A stretch of DNA of 16,798 nt from Pseudomonadota bacterium (GTDB taxonomy: Bacteria; Pseudomonadota; Gammaproteobacteria; Halothiobacillales; Halothiobacillaceae): contig JAJYPA010000130.1 in NCBI GenBank assembly GCA_021795795.1, positions 1 to 16,798 of the forward strand, given 5' to 3'. The notes beneath the pieces were generated by a model, which was not told the DNA's origin, did no database searches, and saw nothing but the letters and a program-made list of their open reading frames with translations. This document shows, piece by piece, positions 13,948 through 16,798 of this stretch. The translations under genes were made by a program, and so were the position numbers. How positions within the stretch are numbered: the first letter of the stretch is position 1; the number at the start of each line of letters is the position of its first letter.

Positions 13948-14706
13948 TTAGACATTCCATCCACTAGAAGATGCAAACGCATTTTGCAATTCATATTTGG
14001 GATCTACCACACTTGCATAGAGTATCCATTTCCCCCATATAGTAATTCTAAATATAGAACTTATTCCATCTTCTATAGCGACAGCCCTTTCGATTACTAT
14101 GCCTGGGCCGCACGCATAAACCTTCCCATAATCTGACAAAATATCTTTTATTTTCACTGCATTGCACTCATCTAAGGCGTACACATCTATGCGGAATGTA
14201 CCTTCAATGTATTTTTTGTCATGAACATAGAATAGCCCTTTAACAATTTTTCGGCCAAGCATTTGTATTTCGTCTAATAAAATATTGATCGCAAATTGCT
14301 TTGATAGTTCCAGGCCTTTTATCCCATGAAAACCAGGATACAAGCTATTACTGGTAACTTGATCACCTCTGGATACCTCCTTCTGTATTTTTTCCAGTAG
14401 AGCTTTCCTCATCCTTTTATCTTTCTGATTCTTCGCGGCACTCGGATCCATGCTCCGCAACGCTTTTTTTATGATTTTGGATAACCCGGGGGTTCTTGGG
14501 TCAATACACATAGCCATTCTAACCATCAAGTTCTGCTCTACTTTCCCGTGTTCCCGGTTGCAACTGACACAAGTGGGAATCTGCCATTTGGCTATGTCCG
14601 CCGGCGTATTATCTGGATACCAGGACTTGGGAAAAACATGGTCCCAATTGCGCTGATCAAAATGTTTTCCACAATGCACGCATCTGCCTGGTCCAGGTTT
14701 TGACAT
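13948..14706 (-). CDS. HNH endonuclease-like protein
   Basis: 252 residues from the ATG at 14706, chosen over the longer frame (from 14823) because it has an AGGA box and begins MSKPGPGRCVHCGKHFDQ. The N-terminus is an HNH_5-like nuclease: two zinc-binding pairs, CVHC (9-12) and CVSC (46-49), frame the catalytic WDHVFPKSW (21-29), and the Asn of CN (50) follows. The C-terminal 190 residues are unlike any family I know and may recognise the substrate. The gene is visibly more AT-rich than its neighbours, a sign of separate acquisition. Likely roles are a stand-alone restriction or anti-phage nuclease or a homing-type enzyme; the sequence does not decide. There is no methylase in the same operon, although a Dam gene lies downstream. 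Confidence 0.8.
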   Translation of the reverse strand: MSKPGPGRCVHCGKHFDQRNWDHVFPKSWYPDNTPADIAKWQIPTCVSCNREHGKVEQNLMVRMAMCIDPRTPGLSKIIKKALRSMDPSAAKNQKDKRMRKALLEKIQKEVSRGDQVTSNSLYPGFHGIKGLELSKQFAINILLDEIQMLGRKIVKGLFYVHDKKYIEGTFRIDVYALDECNAVKIKDILSDYGKVYACGPGIVIERAVAIEDGISSIFRITIWGKWILYASVVDPKYELQNAFASSSGWNV

Positions 14707-14894
14707 GGATAATTCCTCGTTTATGGGTGCCGCAAAAAACAAGAAGCGGATCCACCTATGCAATAGTCTGGTGGTCCCAATCCCTACCGTAGCGATACCG
14801 ATGAGGATAACGGTAAAAGGCATGCAGCACGCCCGCTTTCATGAAAATGACAATCTTGGACGCCTTTGTCTTCGTTTAGCCATAGCTCATCACA

Positions 14895-15266
14895 TCATAC
14901 TGTATGCTTGAGGATTTCCCGCAACCTGGCACGCTCTTGATTCACTGCGTCCGTCTGCCTGTTGAGCTGCAAGAGTGCTTCGTGGCAGGTTCCGGCTTCG
15001 ATATTGCGATCTACGAATCGTTTTAATTCTGGCTGCTCAGAATAGAATGTATCGATAACATGATCGCGGGAGCCGCTTAATTTTTGTGCCTGACGCGCCA
15101 CATATGCCTCTGTTGTGGCCATCATCCATATCTTATCCATCAGTAGCCGTTCATCCTGGGCGCGTTTGAATGACGTGTCCGGTGGGGGATAGGCCGAGGC
15201 AAACTGAACCCCAAACCCCTGAAAGGTAATGCCAGATACGCGAAACCGCTTAAGCAATTTAAGCAT
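14895..15266 (-). CDS. Unknown 123-residue protein, coupled to an integrase remnant
   Basis: The ATG at 15266 lies 5 bases after the stop codon of the older, truncated integrase copy, an arrangement that implies the two were once one operon. The protein is soluble and mostly helical (TSFKRAQDERLLMDKIWMMA, TEAYVARQAQKLSGSRDHVI, ELKRFVDRNIEAGTC). It ends with a coiled-coil-like tail (ALLQLNRQTDAVNQERARLR). No DNA-binding motif is evident, so it is not an obvious excisionase. I recognise no family. Its promoter was probably upstream in the deleted integrase, so present expression is unclear. Confidence 0.6.
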   Translation of the reverse strand: MLKLLKRFRVSGITFQGFGVQFASAYPPPDTSFKRAQDERLLMDKIWMMATTEAYVARQAQKLSGSRDHVIDTFYSEQPELKRFVDRNIEAGTCHEALLQLNRQTDAVNQERARLREILKHTV

Positions 15267-15271
15267 CGTGA

Positions 15272-15450
15272 TTAACCCATCCTCTTCGCCAGATCTTCCG
15301 CCCGCAGGTGAGTGTACCGCTTCAACATCTGCAGTGTCTTGTGGCCAGTGATGGCCGATACTTCCATGGGGTTGAAGCCCTTCTCAAAGAGGCGGCTGGT
15401 GGCTTCATGGCGGAGATCGTGGAAGCGCAGATCAGCAATGCGCCGCAAGT
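15272..15450 (-). pseudogene. C-terminal remnant of a second tyrosine recombinase
   Basis: The minus strand encodes the last 55 or so residues of an integrase: [20 protein letters not shown] through [16 protein letters not shown] to RMG-TAA. The protein differs from the intact integrase downstream at only two positions in this stretch (Ala for Glu, final Gly for Val), but many third codon positions differ. It is therefore a homologue from a related element rather than a recent duplication. The HxxR, the second His and the catalytic Tyr are present; the N-terminal and most of the catalytic domain are missing. It is the mark of an earlier island integrated at this tRNA. Confidence 0.88.
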
Positions 15451-15462
15451 CGTTGTTCCTAC

Positions 15463-15485
15463 TACCCTGATTATTATTCAGGGTA
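15463..15485. repeat. 8-bp inverted repeat between integrase remnant and intact integrase
   Basis: TACCCTGA and TCAGGGTA flank a 7-base AT loop (TTATTAT). It lies 15 bases after the stop of the intact integrase in the direction of transcription. No run of T follows on the minus strand, so terminator function is doubtful. It may mark the junction between the two elements or be a small protein-binding site. Confidence 0.6.
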
Positions 15486-15499
15486 TCAAATTCAATGGC

Positions 15500-16579
15500 T
15501 TACACCATCCTCTTCGCCAAGTCTTCCGCCCTCAAATGGGTGTACCGTTTCAGCATCTGCAAAGTCTTGTGTCCGGTGATGGCCGACACTTCCATGGGGT
15601 TGAAGCCTTTTTCAAACAGCCGGGATGTGGCTTCGTGGCGCAGATCGTGGAAGCGCAAGTCCTCGATACCGGCACGTTTGCAGGCCCGCACAAAGGCTTG
15701 ATGGACGCCTTCATAGGTGGTGCCAAATACCCGCCCATCCAGCCCATCCAGATTGCGGGGCAAGGCTTCCAGAATGGCCACCGCGCGACTGGAGAGGGGC
15801 ACTGTCCTGGCCTCGCCGTTTTTGGTTTGGGGCAAGTGCGCCGTGCGCTTTTTCAGATCCACGTCTGACCATTGCAGGCCAGTGCTGGCTTTTATGTGCA
15901 GACGTTTCCCGTCGGCATCCAGCGTGCCTGACGGGTCCGGCACCCATGTCTCCACCAATTCACCGGATCGCATGGCGGTTTCAATGGCGAAGATGACCAC
16001 AGGGCGTAAATACAGATTACGGGAATCAGCGCATGCGGCCAGCAGCCTTTCCTCTTCGTCATCTACCAATCGGCGATCTCGCCCGCTGGGTAATTTGGGA
16101 TTGCCTACTGTGTCCGCAGGATTGTCCAGCGACTCCATGCCCCACTCACGACGGGCTACATTGAACAGATGCGAAATGACAGCAAGATGCAAACGGATAT
16201 GGTTGGCACCCTTGCCCTCGCTTTCCATTGCCCTGATCTCGGATGCCAGATCCTTACCACGGATCGACGCCATGAACATGGACGCAATGGGACGTGTCAT
16301 CCATGCCTGAACGTACCAGCTTTCACCCTTGGATTTTTTCTTTGGGGTGACTTCCGCAAGGTATCGCTTCAGGCACGCCTTGAGCGTGGTGCTCTCTGCT
16401 TCCGACCGATCCCTCCAGACGCCACGCACCATTTCAGACTCTACGACAGTCGCCCATGACTCTGCATCCTTCTTAGTCCGAAAGGTTCTGTTTTGAGTCG
16501 GGTAGCCTTTCTTGCGGATTTTGGCCTGATACCCGATCAGGTTCTTGTCGCGGTCGTAGGTTGGGAAGAATGTTGCCAT
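15500..16579 (-). CDS. int: Tyrosine recombinase (phage/island integrase)
   Basis: 359 residues from the ATG at 16579, which has a GGGAGA box; a GTG at 16606 would add 9 residues but has no better site. The enzyme catalyses site-specific integration and excision of the island. It has the N-terminal arm-binding and core-binding parts (YQAKIRKKGYPTQNRTFRTK; then the SAM-like domain to about residue 165) and a complete catalytic set: R204 (AMRSGEL), K253 (TKNGEART), H311 and R314 (HDLRH), H337 (GHKT) and Y346 (KRYTHL). Between GEL and LQWSDVDL there is an insert of about 25 residues where most relatives run straight on. The gene starts about 155 bases from tRNA-Thr, the usual place for an integrase using the tRNA 3' end as attachment site. 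Confidence 0.95.
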   Translation of the reverse strand: MATFFPTYDRDKNLIGYQAKIRKKGYPTQNRTFRTKKDAESWATVVESEMVRGVWRDRSEAESTTLKACLKRYLAEVTPKKKSKGESWYVQAWMTRPIASMFMASIRGKDLASEIRAMESEGKGANHIRLHLAVISHLFNVARREWGMESLDNPADTVGNPKLPSGRDRRLVDDEEERLLAACADSRNLYLRPVVIFAIETAMRSGELVETWVPDPSGTLDADGKRLHIKASTGLQWSDVDLKKRTAHLPQTKNGEARTVPLSSRAVAILEALPRNLDGLDGRVFGTTYEGVHQAFVRACKRAGIEDLRFHDLRHEATSRLFEKGFNPMEVSAITGHKTLQMLKRYTHLRAEDLAKRMV

Positions 16580-16594
16580 GCCGTTTCTCCCATC

Positions 16595-16675
16595 AGTGTC
16601 TTTCACTGTCTTTTCGGTAGAGCAGGCACCCCGCGCGGAGTGTCTTTCTGGCGTCTAGTGTCTCTTTATTGTCTG
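16595..16675. repeat. Repeated GTGTCTTT-like elements, possible integrase arm sites
   Basis: Related short repeats cluster between the integrase start and the tRNA: AGTGTCTTT at 16595-16603, ACTGTCTTTT at 16605-16614, AGTGTCTTT at 16639-16647, AGTGTCTCTTT at 16657-16667 and ATTGTCTG at 16668-16675. All have the same orientation. Tyrosine integrases bind such direct repeats (arm-type sites) next to the attachment core, or a cognate excisionase may use them. The function is inferred from position. Confidence 0.5.
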
Positions 16676-16691
16676 TAATATTCAATATGGC

Positions 16692-16724
16692 AAAGAAAAA
16701 GGGCTTAGACAGAAGCCTAAACCC
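16692..16724 (-). terminator. Intrinsic terminator after tRNA-Thr
   Basis: On the minus strand GGGTTTAG pairs with CTAAGCCC (8 bp, one G-T wobble) around the loop GCTTCTGT, followed at once by TTTTTCTTT. It lies 10 bases downstream of the tRNA 3' end and would end its transcript. It lies between the tRNA and the integrase, so it is either part of the island end or an attL-side chromosomal terminator. Confidence 0.8.
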
Positions 16725-16734
16725 TTGTTCTAAT

Positions 16735-16798
16735 TGGTGCCGGCAAGAGGAGTCGAACCTCCGACCTACCGATTACGAATCGGTTGCTCTACCAACTG
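16735..16798 (-). tRNA. tRNA-Thr(CGT), 5' end beyond the right edge
   Basis: The minus strand reads CAGTTGGTAGAGCAACCGAT then TCGTAATCGGTAGGTCGGAG and the T-arm GGTTCGACTCC, ending TGCCGGCACCA. The anticodon stem ACCGA/TCGGT holds the loop TTCGTAA with anticodon CGT (plus strand 16775-16777), which reads ACG, threonine. CCA is encoded. About 12 bases of the 5' acceptor stem and D-arm are outside the window. The 3' part of the gene is the likely attachment site for the adjacent integrase. Confidence 0.95.

Noticed and set aside
14707..14823. N-terminal extension of the HNH protein with a membrane-like segment
   Set aside because: The internal ATG at 14706 has an AGGA box and the HNH domain starts right after it; the hydrophobic extension is probably not translated.
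1..16798. CRISPR array
   Set aside because: No regularly spaced repeats of suitable length were found; the repeats at 13718 and 16595 are too few or too short.

Overview
The window looks like accessory DNA from a proteobacterium, probably gammaproteobacterial. The basis is the moderately GC-rich coding sequence, the sequence of the tRNA-Thr(CGT) at the right edge, and the mix of proteobacterial mobile-element parts. The genus cannot be read from it. Almost every gene is on the minus strand, so the island reads right to left. It starts with a tyrosine-recombinase integrase beside tRNA-Thr (a typical island insertion arrangement) and ends at an IS3-family element at the left edge. It is a defence island with two recognisable systems.

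Region 1 (1-9952) is a compact BREX phage-defence operon. In transcription order it runs brxE, brxA, brxB, brxC, an ABC-type/AAA ATPase, a PIN-like nuclease, then pglX. Most genes overlap by 4 to 23 bases or lie within 3 to 30 bases of each other. A leading brxE followed by brxA-brxB-brxC-pglX best fits type 6 BREX; pglZ, brxD and brxHI would lie beyond the left edge. The ATPase-PIN pair between brxC and pglX is not part of the core BREX set and looks like a nested accessory system. pglX is broken twice: a frame change at 674-677 splits it into two pieces with an ATGA overlap, and an IS3-family element cuts the second piece at 123/124.

Region 2 (9945-10690) is a scar zone. It holds the last codons of an unknown gene, a frameshifted IS3 orfB 3' end with its terminal repeat, and a plus-strand fragment of a group II intron maturase.

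Region 3 (10600-12370) is a retron-type locus. Its reverse transcriptase carries NAxxH, YVDD and VTG motifs and is translationally coupled to an XRE-type HTH protein, the layout called type VI retron. Upstream are a well-formed promoter, a palindromic likely operator, a region of strong RNA hairpins that is the best msr-msd candidate, and a 48-codon ORF with a good ribosome binding site. That ORF encodes a very cationic peptide with a hydrophobic C-terminus, which could be an unrecognised retron component.

Region 4 (12371-15266) is cargo: a small plus-strand helical protein, a phage-type Dam methyltransferase, a gene remnant, an AT-richer HNH nuclease gene, and an unknown gene fused closely to an old integrase remnant.

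Region 5 (15272-16798) holds the C-terminal remnant of a second integrase, a hairpin, the intact integrase, repeated GTGTCTTT-like elements (possible integrase arm sites), the tRNA terminator and the partial tRNA-Thr gene. Two generations of integrase at one tRNA indicate successive islands at the same site.
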